Source of the DNA: an uncultured Lachnospiraceae bacterium
GTDB lineage: Bacteria; Bacillota; Clostridia; Lachnospirales; Lachnospiraceae
DNA: 64,000 nucleotides
Direction: 5' to 3'
Assembly: GCA_900315735.1 (NCBI GenBank)
Contig: ONAD01000002.1
Location: 109,291 to 173,290 of the forward strand
A program made the translations under genes and the position numbers. Positions 43,890-52,829 of this stretch are shown one piece after another. How positions within the stretch are numbered: the stretch's first letter is position 1; every line of letters starts with the position of its first letter. The notes under the pieces were generated by a model, which was given only the letters and a program-made list of their open reading frames with translations, did no database searches and was not told where the DNA came from.

Positions 43890-44534
43890 ATGAACGGAGT
43901 TAAAGTAACAAACTTATCAGAAAATGAACTGGAAGAAATTTGCAGGGAAATCGGAGATTCCTTTTATGATTATGACTACGGCAGGAAAAAAGATAGAACG
44001 ATAGAATATGGTTTCAGGAAAATACTGGGCAGCAGGGAATCCATGTATCAGCACATGAAAGCATGCTTTCTGGCGGGCTATGAAAGTGGATGCATTTATT
44101 CTACCAGCGACAGGGGAGAGGGCTATATTTTCATTACCTATAAAGGGCAGGAACTGTCATTTCGGAGTACCATCCGGATGATTGGGGCAGTGATCAAAAA
44201 CCTGGGCGGAATCCGGAAAGGACTTCAATATGTGAAAAGGATTGCAAAGGGCGGAGCAACCTATGAAGAGGAGTTAAAGAAGAAAAAGATTCCTTATGTC
44301 AATCTGATTATGCTGGTTGTCCGGAAAGAATATCAGGGACAGGGGTACATGAGACAACTGCTGGAAATGCTGTATGAAATTGCGGATGAAAAGAACCTTG
44401 CGGTTGTGCTGGATACCGATGCCGAAAGCAAGGTTGAGAAATATGAACATCTGGGACTGAAACTGGTAAAGACCAGAGATTTGGGCGAGGGAGTTTATTT
44501 GTATGATTTGTATCGCCCAGCGGCAAAAAAATAG
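43890..44534 (+). CDS. GNAT acetyltransferase
   Basis: With the ATG at 43890 (AAGGAGG upstream) the protein has 214 residues. The acetyl-CoA site VRKEYQGQGYMRQLLEMLYEIA and the C-terminal VVLDTDAESKVEKYEHLGLKLV are typical of GNAT. The N-terminal half has no known motif. It precedes a TetR gene and two paralogous membrane genes on the same strand at short spacing (34 and 17 bases). The substrate is unknown. Confidence 0.8.
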   Translation: MNGVKVTNLSENELEEICREIGDSFYDYDYGRKKDRTIEYGFRKILGSRESMYQHMKACFLAGYESGCIYSTSDRGEGYIFITYKGQELSFRSTIRMIGAVIKNLGGIRKGLQYVKRIAKGGATYEEELKKKKIPYVNLIMLVVRKEYQGQGYMRQLLEMLYEIADEKNLAVVLDTDAESKVEKYEHLGLKLVKTRDLGEGVYLYDLYRPAAKK

Positions 44535-44567
44535 CATGCCGGATAAACGAAAAGGAGTGTTTTCATA

Positions 44568-45116
44568 ATGGAATCCATATCTACAAAAGAATTGATTCGC
44601 AATACACTGCAAAAGCTGTTAGAGCAAAAGGAATATACAGAAATTTCCATGAAGGAAATTGCGCAAAGTGCCAACGTTGGGCGGAGAACCTTGTATCGGT
44701 ATTTCGGGACAAAGGACGATATTGTCCGGTTTATGGCAGACTCTGTTATGGATGAATTTGCGGATGCGCTGCTATTACAGGATGCAAAAAGCTTAGAGGA
44801 AATAACCAATGTTTATTTTGCATTCTGGGAGAAAAATGTGAGGGTGTTCCGCTGCCTCGACCGGAGTCATCTTTTGTATTATATCGAAGACCATCTTTCC
44901 GAGTACATCATGCAGGTGGCATTCAAAACCAAATTCAAGGACATGGACAGGAAGCCAGAAGAGCTTCTTGCAGGGATGCCGAAGGAAAGAATATATGATT
45001 TTTACTTTAAAATAGCAGGCTACTGGGAGCTGACCAAGCGGTGGATGCGGGAAGAAAACAGAAGCACCCCCGAAGAAATCAGCAGTCGGGTAGTAAAAAT
45101 ACTGAGTGAAAAATAG
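44568..45116 (+). CDS. TetR-family regulator
   Basis: This 182-residue protein has the TetR DNA-binding fold: YTEISMKEIAQSANVGRRTLYRYFGTKDDI. The C-terminal domain has no known ligand. Between the GNAT gene and the first membrane paralogue, it likely regulates that unit. AAAGGAGTG precedes the ATG. Confidence 0.85.
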   Translation: MESISTKELIRNTLQKLLEQKEYTEISMKEIAQSANVGRRTLYRYFGTKDDIVRFMADSVMDEFADALLLQDAKSLEEITNVYFAFWEKNVRVFRCLDRSHLLYYIEDHLSEYIMQVAFKTKFKDMDRKPEELLAGMPKERIYDFYFKIAGYWELTKRWMREENRSTPEEISSRVVKILSEK

Positions 45117-45133
45117 ATTTACGAGGAAGAAAA

Positions 45134-45643
45134 ATGAGTATATCTGTAATTTTAATAGAAACAGCGGTGCTGGCGGTTTTATTTACAATTGGGGTAGTTG
45201 CCCTCAGCAAAAATCCCGTGGATACCGTCTATGATATGCCGGAACCGATTGTGAACCGCTGTCTGGAGCTTGGCTTAATTGATGAGACGAAAAAGGCGGA
45301 CAGTCCGCAGACAAGAAGAAAGAAACTTGCTGCCGCTATTTTAATTACGCTGGTGATGGCACTGGCACTTTTCTTTGTCAATCATGCGGAAAATTTCCTG
45401 CAGGGATTTCTGATTTCCTATCTCATCTGGACGATTGTTGACTGGTATGACTGCTTTGTCATTGACTGGATCTGGGTATGCCACAGCAAGAAGCTGATTA
45501 TTTCGGGAACGGAAGATTTGACGGATTCCTACAAGGATTATAAGTTTCACTTTATTGCCAGCTTAAAAGGCATGGTAATCGGACTGCCAATCGCACTGGT
45601 AATCGGTGTAATGGTGCAGGTCGTAAGCTGGGTGATGCGCTAA
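45134..45643 (+). CDS. Membrane protein, paralogue of the gene at 45860
   Basis: This 169-residue protein has membrane segments near 5-25, 67-85, 92-112 and 143-167. The loop segment FVIDWIWVCHSKKLIISGTEDL (after TM3) matches DRLLVDGWWVGHTKAWIIPGTEEL in the protein encoded at 45860. Both also share NRCLELGLIDE/DRCVELGLTTH near residue 40. It is therefore a duplicated gene. No transporter motif is seen. It may be controlled by the TetR directly upstream. Confidence 0.6.
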   Translation: MSISVILIETAVLAVLFTIGVVALSKNPVDTVYDMPEPIVNRCLELGLIDETKKADSPQTRRKKLAAAILITLVMALALFFVNHAENFLQGFLISYLIWTIVDWYDCFVIDWIWVCHSKKLIISGTEDLTDSYKDYKFHFIASLKGMVIGLPIALVIGVMVQVVSWVMR

Positions 45644-45716
45644 TAAAGCTGCAAAATGCTAATAAAACTGCAAAACGACAATGTAATTGCAAAACGATAA
45701 TGTAACTGCAAAAAAT
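45641..45716. repeat. 19-bp tandem repeat, four units
   Basis: Four 19-bp units at 45641, 45660, 45679 and 45698 share the core (T/C)AAT-AA-TGCAAAA. The first unit includes the stop codon of the gene ending at 45643. No spacers separate them, so this is not CRISPR. It may be a binding array or replication slippage between the two membrane paralogues. Confidence 0.75.
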
Positions 45717-45859
45717 GGAACGGGCAGATATTGTCATACGGACGATGGAATAATAATTTCCGGCTTGCTGCAGGGAAGGATGCTATGATAGAATATGAGT
45801 AAGTTGAGACTAACCGGATGAAAAAATAAGAAGTATCCGGTCAAAGGAGGAAAAGTTCT

Positions 45860-46351
45860 ATGATAGTGCAGGTACTTGTGGAAGGATTGATACTTGGTAT
45901 TTTATTGATTGGAATTTGCGCATTCGGAATTCGAAACGGCGCAGTGGGAATGGTGCATCTTTATCACCAGAATGTAAAAGACCGCTGCGTGGAACTGGGC
46001 TTGACAACCCATGAAAAAATCAGCAAAAACAGCAAGACTTTTAAAGCGGTCTGCGTTCCGGGATATGTAATCTATATTCTAATCTGTGTCTATGGGATAA
46101 ATGGAGCGCGCGATTTTCTGACCGGCTTCTGGCAGATGTTTGTCATCCTGTCCGTGATGAATGTAATGGACCGCCTGCTGGTTGATGGCTGGTGGGTAGG
46201 TCATACGAAAGCGTGGATAATTCCGGGAACGGAAGAATTAAGACCATATATCACCCGTCAGGACAAATGCAAGAAATGGATCATTGGAACCGTTGGAATG
46301 GCTGTGATTTCCGCAATATTAGCAGGTATTGCAGCACTTGTGATGCGGTAA
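45860..46351 (+). CDS. Membrane protein, paralogue of the gene at 45134
   Basis: This 163-residue protein has about four membrane segments (near 5-27, 66-82, 88-108 and 140-160). Shared blocks with 45134 are the ELGLT segment and the VDGWWVGHTKAWIIPGTEEL region after TM3. The Gly-His-Thr-Lys and Pro-Gly-Thr-Glu residues are candidates for function, because they are conserved between copies. AAAGGAGG precedes the ATG. The role is unknown. Confidence 0.6.
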   Translation: MIVQVLVEGLILGILLIGICAFGIRNGAVGMVHLYHQNVKDRCVELGLTTHEKISKNSKTFKAVCVPGYVIYILICVYGINGARDFLTGFWQMFVILSVMNVMDRLLVDGWWVGHTKAWIIPGTEELRPYITRQDKCKKWIIGTVGMAVISAILAGIAALVMR

Positions 46352-46375
46352 ATCCCCGGGTAAAGGATTCGTAGA

Positions 46376-46405
46376 TTGACAAAATGAGTACAATTCCACT
46401 ATGCT
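46376..46405 (+). promoter_or_regulatory. Promoter of the XRE membrane protein
   Basis: TTGACA (46376-46381) is followed after 18 bases by TATGCT (46400-46405), a partial -10 box. It overlaps an upstream in-frame ATG (46401) and so argues for translation starting at the GTG at 46461 instead. Confidence 0.5.
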
Positions 46406-46460
46406 GAAAACAGAGAAACCCACAGGCAGCAACAGCAGAAGCAGGAGGAAACAGCAGAAG

Positions 46461-47531
46461 GTGGAAGCAAAACAATTTGGGCAATTTATTGCCACAATTC
46501 GAAAAGAAAAAAAGATGACGCAGGCAGAACTTGCCAAGCAGATTCATGTAACGGATAAAGCCATCAGCCGATGGGAGCGTGGCGGAGGATTTCCAGATAT
46601 ACAGACATTGGAACCGTTAGCGCAGGCACTGGGAATCTCCGTACTGGAACTGATGCGTTCCGAAAGGCAGGAGCCGACAGAAAATGAGAAACAGACGGAA
46701 ATCCAGTATACGCAGGAAGAGGTGGCTGAAATGTTACAGAATGCAGACGATATATCAAAGCAGCAGAAGAAACAGGATAGAAATGCCAATGTCATAGCAG
46801 GATTTCTGGTGCTTGGTGTGGCTGCGGGCGCATGGGCAGCGAAGCTGACCAATCTTGGTGGAGGGTTGTTGCTTGGCGGACTTGTGGCAGTCGTATTTGT
46901 TTCACTGTGGTATTTTTTTCGGAATATAGATGATGAAGAAAGCCGGAAGGTTTACGGAGCAGCCGCTATTTTGTCGGGTGGATTTTTACTGGCACTGGTA
47001 TATTATGTCTGGGGTGACCGTATCGCAGAAATACTGCCGGGCGGAGTGGAAAGAGAAGAGCAGATTTTCCTGACGCTGTGGTATTTATTTATGATAGCAA
47101 TGGCGATGCTTGGAACCTTTCAGGTGATACGCCGCCAGCGGCAGAAGAAGGAAAAGAAGTATAAAACCGTTCTGTTTACAGTAGTAATGGCAGCGATAAT
47201 GTTTGTTATGCTCTGGCAGTATCAGAATACCATACTGGGACAGCGGAGAAATATCGGAGTCTGGAACGGCGCCCAGCAGTATGCAGAAAGCTTATTAAAA
47301 ATAGAGAAAAATCTGGAAAATGACTGGCTGCTTGATGATACGTCCTGGCGGGAAAAGAAAAATATCTATCATATTCAGCTCACCTATTACGCCAATGAAG
47401 AAGATGCCAGACAGGAGCATATAAGTACATACGAGTATGTGATTCGTTTTGATGATGTGGATGGATTTATCGTCAAGAAGGAGGATGTTCCGGAGAAAGA
47501 ACTGGATATGTCAAAAGATTTCAATAAATAA
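46461..47531 (+). CDS. XRE helix-turn-helix protein with membrane segments
   Basis: I choose the GTG at 46461 (AGGAGG 12 bases upstream), giving about 356 residues. The N-terminal XRE domain is canonical: EAKQFGQFIATIRKEKKMTQ, AELAKQIHVTDKAISRWERG, then EPLAQALGISVLELM. After a Gln-rich linker (about 70-115) come four or five membrane segments and a C-terminal domain of about 90 residues with an outward-facing character. This puts a DNA-binding domain at the membrane, like regulators that sense envelope signals directly. The signal is unknown. A longer start at 46401 is less likely because it overlaps the promoter. Confidence 0.75.
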   Translation: MEAKQFGQFIATIRKEKKMTQAELAKQIHVTDKAISRWERGGGFPDIQTLEPLAQALGISVLELMRSERQEPTENEKQTEIQYTQEEVAEMLQNADDISKQQKKQDRNANVIAGFLVLGVAAGAWAAKLTNLGGGLLLGGLVAVVFVSLWYFFRNIDDEESRKVYGAAAILSGGFLLALVYYVWGDRIAEILPGGVEREEQIFLTLWYLFMIAMAMLGTFQVIRRQRQKKEKKYKTVLFTVVMAAIMFVMLWQYQNTILGQRRNIGVWNGAQQYAESLLKIEKNLENDWLLDDTSWREKKNIYHIQLTYYANEEDARQEHISTYEYVIRFDDVDGFIVKKEDVPEKELDMSKDFNK

Positions 47532-47555
47532 AGGAAACAAGGATACTACAGAGAT

Positions 47556-48464
47556 ATGGAAAGATTAAAACAGGCAACAGCATACTACCATCTTCCGGGT
47601 TTATTTGAATTTTACGAATTTTATCGGGTTTTTCTGCCATTATTTTACGAGCATAGAGAGTATTTTTATGATTGGTGCGAGATAGGTTCCATATACGGAG
47701 CACCTGCTGACTGTCTCTGGGGTGGCGGTCGTGCCGGATTTGGAGACTATGATGCGAAAGAAGTACTGTCACTGATGGAAAAATATAACATATCAGCCCG
47801 GCTGACCTTCAGCAATTCTCTTCTGAAAGAGGAGCATCTCTCAGATAAAAAATGCAATGAACTCTGCGCATTGTTTGCAGCAGGCGAAGGCGTTCAGAAT
47901 GGTGTTATCATATATTCGGATTTGCTTTTATCATATTTAAAAGAAAAATATCCGGGAATGTATTTCGTTTCGTCTACCACGAAAGTCCTGACGGATTTCG
48001 AGCAGTTCCGGGAAGAAGTAAAGCGGGCAGAGTTCCGCTATGTTGTACCGGATTTTCGCTTGAACAAAGCCTTTGATAAATTAGAGACACTGTCAGAAGA
48101 GGAAAAAGCGAAAACAGAATTTCTCTGCAATGAATGCTGCAGGTTTGGCTGCAGGGACAGAAAAGACTGTTATGAAGCAGTCAGCCGTAAGAATCTGGGC
48201 GAAAATGTAGAACATCATTGCAACGCACCGGATGCAGGAGAGGGCTACCGCTTCTCAAAAGCCATGACAAATCCGGGCTTCATCGGAATAGAAGATATCC
48301 GGGAAAAATATCTGCCAATGGGATTTTACAATTTTAAAATCGAAGGGCGCGGACTTGGCAGCGCATTGATATTAGAGTTTTTATTGTATTATATGACAAA
48401 ACCGGAATACCAGCTTCGGGTCAGGGAAGAAATTTATCTGGATAATACGCTGGATTTGTTTTAA
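47556..48464 (+). CDS. U32-like (collagenase-like) protein
   Basis: This 302-residue soluble protein has LCNECCRFGCRDRKDCYEAV (four to five Cys, near residue 190) and FKIEGRGLGSA near residue 265. The FKIEGR and Cys cluster recall the peptidase U32 family, including UbiU/UbiV-like and RlhA-like 4Fe-4S members. The opening GLFEFYEFYRVFLPLF and IYGAPADCLWGGGR are not recognised. True protease activity is not implied. It follows the XRE protein by 24 bases and might be co-transcribed. Confidence 0.6.
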   Translation: MERLKQATAYYHLPGLFEFYEFYRVFLPLFYEHREYFYDWCEIGSIYGAPADCLWGGGRAGFGDYDAKEVLSLMEKYNISARLTFSNSLLKEEHLSDKKCNELCALFAAGEGVQNGVIIYSDLLLSYLKEKYPGMYFVSSTTKVLTDFEQFREEVKRAEFRYVVPDFRLNKAFDKLETLSEEEKAKTEFLCNECCRFGCRDRKDCYEAVSRKNLGENVEHHCNAPDAGEGYRFSKAMTNPGFIGIEDIREKYLPMGFYNFKIEGRGLGSALILEFLLYYMTKPEYQLRVREEIYLDNTLDLF

Positions 48465-48521
48465 GCGGTCAGTGACGGATTCGGTAGGTAGCACAATATA
48501 CAAAAAAGGAGAAAGAATAGA

Positions 48522-49109
48522 ATGGGCTTTCAGATAACGGCAGTAATTATTTTGCTGGCATTTTATGGATGCTATTTTGGCAAAATGCTGATGCAGCGGA
48601 AAAAGGGAATAAAGACCGACCAGATTGGAAAAGGAAAAACCGGTATGGTAAAAAGAGTTGAGCTTACCATGAAAGCTGCAACCCTTCTGGTTCCGGCTGT
48701 AGAAGTAATTAGCATAATCGGAAATATAACTGCACTTCCACTTGGGATAAGAGGAATCGGAGCAGGTGTTGCGGTAGTAGGAGATGTAGTCTTTATCCTG
48801 TCCGTATGGACGATGAAGGACAGTTGGCGTGCCGGTGTTTCCGAAACAGATAAAACAGAACTGGTTACCAATGGAATTTATAAAATAAGCCGTAATCCGG
48901 CATTTTTAGGATTTGATTTGGTTTATGTAGGAATATTAATGATGTTTTTCAACTGGATATTGTTGGCAGTATCACTATTTGCAATCATCATGTTCCACTT
49001 GCAGATTGTAAATGTAGAGGAAGATTTTCTGCTTATTTCTTTTGGACAGGAATATGTGGAATATCGGAAGATGGTACATAGATACCTGGGGCGAAAACGC
49101 AGCAGATAA
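48522..49109 (+). CDS. Isoprenylcysteine carboxyl-methyltransferase (ICMT)-type membrane protein
   Basis: This 195-residue protein has about five membrane segments and the ICMT/PEMT signature: ELVTNGIYKISRNPAFLGF (near residue 115) and EEDFLLISFGQEYVEYRKMVHRYLG at the end. Such bacterial members methylate lipids or isoprenoid-type substrates using SAM. The substrate is unknown. It starts after GGAGAAAG. The next gene begins 12 bases after the stop, so the two are probably co-transcribed. Confidence 0.8.
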   Translation: MGFQITAVIILLAFYGCYFGKMLMQRKKGIKTDQIGKGKTGMVKRVELTMKAATLLVPAVEVISIIGNITALPLGIRGIGAGVAVVGDVVFILSVWTMKDSWRAGVSETDKTELVTNGIYKISRNPAFLGFDLVYVGILMMFFNWILLAVSLFAIIMFHLQIVNVEEDFLLISFGQEYVEYRKMVHRYLGRKRSR

Positions 49110-49121
49110 GGAGGAAAAAAC

Positions 49122-49499
49122 TTGTACGAACAGGATTATATCATGCGTCTGATAAAAGAGATGGTGCGGACACTTTTAAAACTTCTTTTTAACGTAGATA
49201 CGGATTCTCCTTCGGCAGAGCTGTTAGAAGAAAGAGAAGACAAGCAATTGTTAAATGACCTTCTTACCATGGTAGATGATGGCAGAATCGATGAAGCCGA
49301 AAACAAGATATATGAGATAACCGAAAATGATGACAAAAACAATCTCAAGATAGCAGTGCTGTTTTATGCAAACCTCAATAACAAGTCCGATGCATTTTTA
49401 GAGCAGCATAATTTCAGCCGGGATGAAATCAAGTCGGGCTTATGGGATGTAGTAGAGAAATATGAAGGCAATGATTTTGCTGATATGTTTTTGGAATAA
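49122..49499 (+). CDS. DUF6483-like protein
   Basis: This 125-residue protein starts at a TTG with AAGGAGG seven bases upstream, so the start looks real despite the rare codon. The N-terminal EQDYIMRLIKEMVRTLLKLL is an amphipathic helix, followed by an acidic, helical rest. I associate this with DUF6483, a family of small helical proteins in Lachnospiraceae. It has no signal peptide. It follows the ICMT-type gene closely. Function unknown. Confidence 0.7.
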   Translation: MYEQDYIMRLIKEMVRTLLKLLFNVDTDSPSAELLEEREDKQLLNDLLTMVDDGRIDEAENKIYEITENDDKNNLKIAVLFYANLNNKSDAFLEQHNFSRDEIKSGLWDVVEKYEGNDFADMFLE

Positions 49500-49526
49500 T
49501 TAGGAAAATACAGAAAGAGGAAAATT

Positions 49527-50435
49527 ATGGAAATGAATGCAGCCAGTAAAATGAAACTGGAAAAAAGAATGATAAACCTGTCCTTTATCGGAAGCGTACT
49601 CTTTGTACTGGCAGAGGGAATTATGGCATATATCAGCCACTCCCATGCAATACTGATGGACTGCGTTTTTGACGTGACAGATTTGATAATGATAGGACCG
49701 TTTTTGGTGCTGGTGCCGCTGTTGTACCGCCCGGTAACAGAGCGCAGACCCTATGGATTTTCCCAGGTGGAATCCTTATTTTTGGTAATCAAGTACAGCG
49801 TACTTTTGGCAGTTACCATCCAGCTTTTAATCGACAGTGTGCAGAGCATCCTGCATGGCGGACATATGGTAAATGCCAGCCAGCTTGCAGGCTTTGAGTT
49901 TGGCGTATTTGTCGGCTGTCTTGTCATTTATTTCCTGCTGCATTATTTCAGCAAACGTTATGCATCTGTAGTAGTAAAAGCGGAAATGTATAACTGGAAA
50001 CTGGATGTAGTCAGCAGCTTTGGCGTATCTGCTGCATTCTTCGGACAGTTCCTGCTGCAGAAGACACCGTATGAATGGCTGGCTCCATACATAGACCCGG
50101 TAGTGGCAATTGTGATGGCACTGATTCTGATTGTAGAACCGGTGAAAATGATATTGCATGGACTCAGGGAGCTGGTGCTCTTTGCGCCGGAGCAGGAAGT
50201 TATGGATCAGATTCGTTCCATTGCAGAACAGTATATGCAGACCTGTTCCTATACCATAGAATTTTTGGATGTCATCCAGACCGGACGTAAGACCTGGGTG
50301 GAAATATACATAGACAGCCCCAACGATATTATTACAATACAGTCCCTTACCAGAATCAGAAATGGAATCCGGGAAGAATTAAAGAAATACTTTGACCAGA
50401 TTTATGTAGAACTGATACCGGATTTACCGGAATAA
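49527..50435 (+). CDS. Cation diffusion facilitator-type transporter
   Basis: This 302-residue protein has six membrane segments in the CDF order, and the metal site is readable: SHAILMDCVFDVTD (TM2, Asp pair four apart) and KAEMYNWKLDVVSSF (TM5). The C-terminal cytoplasmic domain (IEFLDVIQTGRKTWVEIYIDSP) is typical. The TM5 site is Asn-x-x-x-Asp rather than His-x-x-x-Asp or Asp-x-x-x-Asp, so the metal is uncertain (Zn, Fe or Mn). A strong terminator follows. Confidence 0.85.
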   Translation: MEMNAASKMKLEKRMINLSFIGSVLFVLAEGIMAYISHSHAILMDCVFDVTDLIMIGPFLVLVPLLYRPVTERRPYGFSQVESLFLVIKYSVLLAVTIQLLIDSVQSILHGGHMVNASQLAGFEFGVFVGCLVIYFLLHYFSKRYASVVVKAEMYNWKLDVVSSFGVSAAFFGQFLLQKTPYEWLAPYIDPVVAIVMALILIVEPVKMILHGLRELVLFAPEQEVMDQIRSIAEQYMQTCSYTIEFLDVIQTGRKTWVEIYIDSPNDIITIQSLTRIRNGIREELKKYFDQIYVELIPDLPE

Positions 50436-50468
50436 AAAATAATACCGGACACAGGTGCCGGAGCGTAT

Positions 50469-50504
50469 AAAAAGTGCCGATGGAATATTCCACCGGCACT
50501 TTTT
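50469..50504. terminator. Bidirectional terminator between CDF gene and tRNA-Ser
   Basis: AAAAAGTGCCG (50469-50479) pairs with CGGCACTTTTT (50494-50504), a perfect 11-bp stem, with A and T runs on both sides. It serves the CDF gene and the convergent tRNA. Confidence 0.85.
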
Positions 50505-50561
50505 AAGTTACCAGAAATCGTAAGAATCTGCCAGTGGCAGTTTTCTTATGATTATATGAAA

Positions 50562-50647
50562 CGGAGATGGCGGGATTCGAACCCGCGTGCCCCGGAGGGC
50601 TAACGCATTTCGAGTGCGCCCCGTTATGACCACTTCGATACATCTCC
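50562..50647 (-). tRNA. tRNA-Ser (anticodon CGA)
   Basis: On the minus strand the molecule folds as GGAGATG...CATCTCC (acceptor stem) with G73. The anticodon stem-loop CGCA-CTCGAAA-TGCG gives anticodon CGA, which reads UCG. The long variable arm (GTTAGCCCTCCGGGGCAC) is the class II form typical of serine. GGGTTCGAATCCC is the T arm. CCA is not encoded. Confidence 0.95.
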
Positions 50648-50828
50648 AGATAAAAAAGAGTGCATACACTTTGTTACATTCGTGTGATAAAGTGTTTTGC
50701 ACAATAGCACATATATCATACAATATTTTCCTGCCGGATGCAAGCGGATTTCATTGACAGAGCCGGAAAATGCCCGTATAATGGTATGCATATTGGTTAT
50801 AACGACCATAACTAGGAGGATTAGACAA

Positions 50829-52748
50829 ATGAATAATGAAAAAGAGTTCAAGCCGTATATTCCGGCAGACAAAGTCTTACCGGAACTTACGCCAGTCTCT
50901 ATCATTCTGGGTATTCTGCTTGCCGTAATTTTCGGTGGAGCAAATGCATACTTAGGACTTAGAGTAGGAATGACAGTGTCGGCATCCATACCGGCAGCGG
51001 TAATTTCCATGGGAATTATCCGCGTAATTTTAAGAAGGGACTCCATTCTGGAGAATAACATGGTACAGACCATCGGTTCTGCCGGAGAGTCTCTTGCAGC
51101 AGGAGCAATCTTTACGCTCCCGGCTCTGTTCATGTGGGCAGAGGAAGGTGGTACAAGCATGCCATCTTTAGTGGAAATCGCATTGATTGCATTAATCGGT
51201 GGTGTCATCGGAGTTATGTTCATGATTCCGCTTCGTAGTGCATTAATCGTACAGGAGCATGGAAAACTTCCTTATCCGGAGGGAAAAGCCTGTGCAGAAG
51301 TACTGGTAGCCGGAGAAGAAGGCGGAGCAAAAGCAAGTACCGTATTTGCCGGTCTGGGAATTGCAGCAGCATACAAATTCATTACAGATGGTTTGAAAGT
51401 ATTCCCGAGTGAAGTGACTTATGAAATCAAATCTTACAAGGGTTCCGGAATCGGAATGGATGTGCTTCCGGCACTTCTTGGAGTTGGTTATATCTGTGGA
51501 GCCAGAGTATCTTCCTACATTTTCGCGGGTGGAGTAATCGGCTGGTTCGTACTGATGCCGTTAATCGCACTCTTTGGTGCAGACCTTACCATTTTCCCGG
51601 CAAGCGTTCCGGTATCTGAACTTGGCGCAGCAGGAATCTGGTCAAACTATATCCGTTATATTGGAGCAGGAGCAGTTGCAGCAGGCGGAATCATCAGCCT
51701 GGTAAAGAATCTGCCACTTATCGCAAAGACCTTCCGTCAGGCATTAAAGAGCTACGGAAGCAAAGGAAATGGTGACAACAGCCGCCTTAATAAGGATATT
51801 CCAATGAATATCGTAATTCTTACGATTGGAATCATGGCTATTATTATGTGGCTGGTTCCGGCAGTTCCGGTAAGCCTTCTTGGAGCAATTATTATCATAA
51901 TCTTCGGATTCTTCTTTGCAACCGTATCATCCAGAATGGTTGGTATTGTAGGAAGTTCCAATAACCCGGTATCCGGAATGGCAATTGCAACACTGCTTAT
52001 CACAACGATGATTTTAAAAGCAACCGGAACCATCGGAATGACTGGAATGGTAGCTTCTATTGCAATCGGTTCTGTCATCTGTATCATCGCAGCAATCGCC
52101 GGAGATACATCACAGGATTTAAAGACCGGATATCTGGTAGGAGCAACACCTTGGAAACAGCAGGTTGGTGAAATCATCGGTGTAGTAGTATCTGCAATTG
52201 CAATCGGTGGAGTATTATACCTGTTAAATGCAGCATGGAGCTATGGTTCATCAGCAATTCCTGCACCACAGGCGACCTTGATGAAGATGGTAGTAGAAGG
52301 AGTTATGGGTGGAAACCTTCCTTGGGTACTGGTATTTGCAGGTGTTGGTATTGCAGTAGTAGTAGAAATACTTGGAATCCCGGTATTGCCATTTGCAGTA
52401 GGTCTTTACCTTCCGATTTACTTAAGCACACCGATGATCGTTGGTGGATTAATCCGCTTATACTTCGATAAGAAGAAGGGTGAATCCGAAGAAGAGAAGA
52501 AACGCAAAGTGGAAAACGGAGTGCTTTACTCATCCGGTCTGATTGCCGGAGAGGGACTGGTAGGAATTCTCCTTGCAGTCTGTGCAGTCATTCCATTCAA
52601 GGGAGAGACCTTTGCAGATGCATTTGATTTATCTGCAAAATTCGGTTTCAGCTTAGGAAACATCGGCGGACTGGTATTCTTTGCATTACTTGCCGTAACC
52701 TTAATCCTTTTCATCCGTGGAAAGAAGAAAAAAGAAAATTCGAAATAG
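50829..52748 (+). CDS. OPT-family oligopeptide transporter
   Basis: With the ATG at 50829 (AGGAGG upstream) the protein has 639 residues and about 14-16 membrane segments. The OPT/YSL family is clear from YLGLRVGMTVSASIPAAVIS, KLPYPEGKACAEVLVAG and SSNNPVSGMAIATLL. Bacterial members take up small peptides or metal-peptide complexes with protons. It is followed closely by a PqqD-like gene and the dipeptidase pepD on the same strand, so peptide import and hydrolysis are linked. The terminator at 52764-52800 may be partial or read through. Confidence 0.92.
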   Translation: MNNEKEFKPYIPADKVLPELTPVSIILGILLAVIFGGANAYLGLRVGMTVSASIPAAVISMGIIRVILRRDSILENNMVQTIGSAGESLAAGAIFTLPALFMWAEEGGTSMPSLVEIALIALIGGVIGVMFMIPLRSALIVQEHGKLPYPEGKACAEVLVAGEEGGAKASTVFAGLGIAAAYKFITDGLKVFPSEVTYEIKSYKGSGIGMDVLPALLGVGYICGARVSSYIFAGGVIGWFVLMPLIALFGADLTIFPASVPVSELGAAGIWSNYIRYIGAGAVAAGGIISLVKNLPLIAKTFRQALKSYGSKGNGDNSRLNKDIPMNIVILTIGIMAIIMWLVPAVPVSLLGAIIIIIFGFFFATVSSRMVGIVGSSNNPVSGMAIATLLITTMILKATGTIGMTGMVASIAIGSVICIIAAIAGDTSQDLKTGYLVGATPWKQQVGEIIGVVVSAIAIGGVLYLLNAAWSYGSSAIPAPQATLMKMVVEGVMGGNLPWVLVFAGVGIAVVVEILGIPVLPFAVGLYLPIYLSTPMIVGGLIRLYFDKKKGESEEEKKRKVENGVLYSSGLIAGEGLVGILLAVCAVIPFKGETFADAFDLSAKFGFSLGNIGGLVFFALLAVTLILFIRGKKKKENSK

Positions 52749-52763
52749 AGTAAATGAGTTCTT

Positions 52764-52800
52764 ACATCTGCCGTCTTGCGAAAAGGCGGCAGATGTTTTA
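52764..52800 (+). terminator. Hairpin after the OPT gene, likely terminator
   Basis: ACATCTGCCG (52764-52773) pairs with CGGCAGATGT (52787-52796), and TTTTA follows. The stem is 10 bp. It sits between the OPT gene and the PqqD-like gene, so the downstream pair may have its own promoter, or the terminator may be leaky. Confidence 0.7.
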
Positions 52801-52829
52801 TACTGCTAGCGAAGATAACAGGAGGCAAT

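Noticed and set aside
45641..45716. CRISPR-like array
   Set aside because: The 19-bp units are directly adjacent with no unique spacers, and no cas gene is present.
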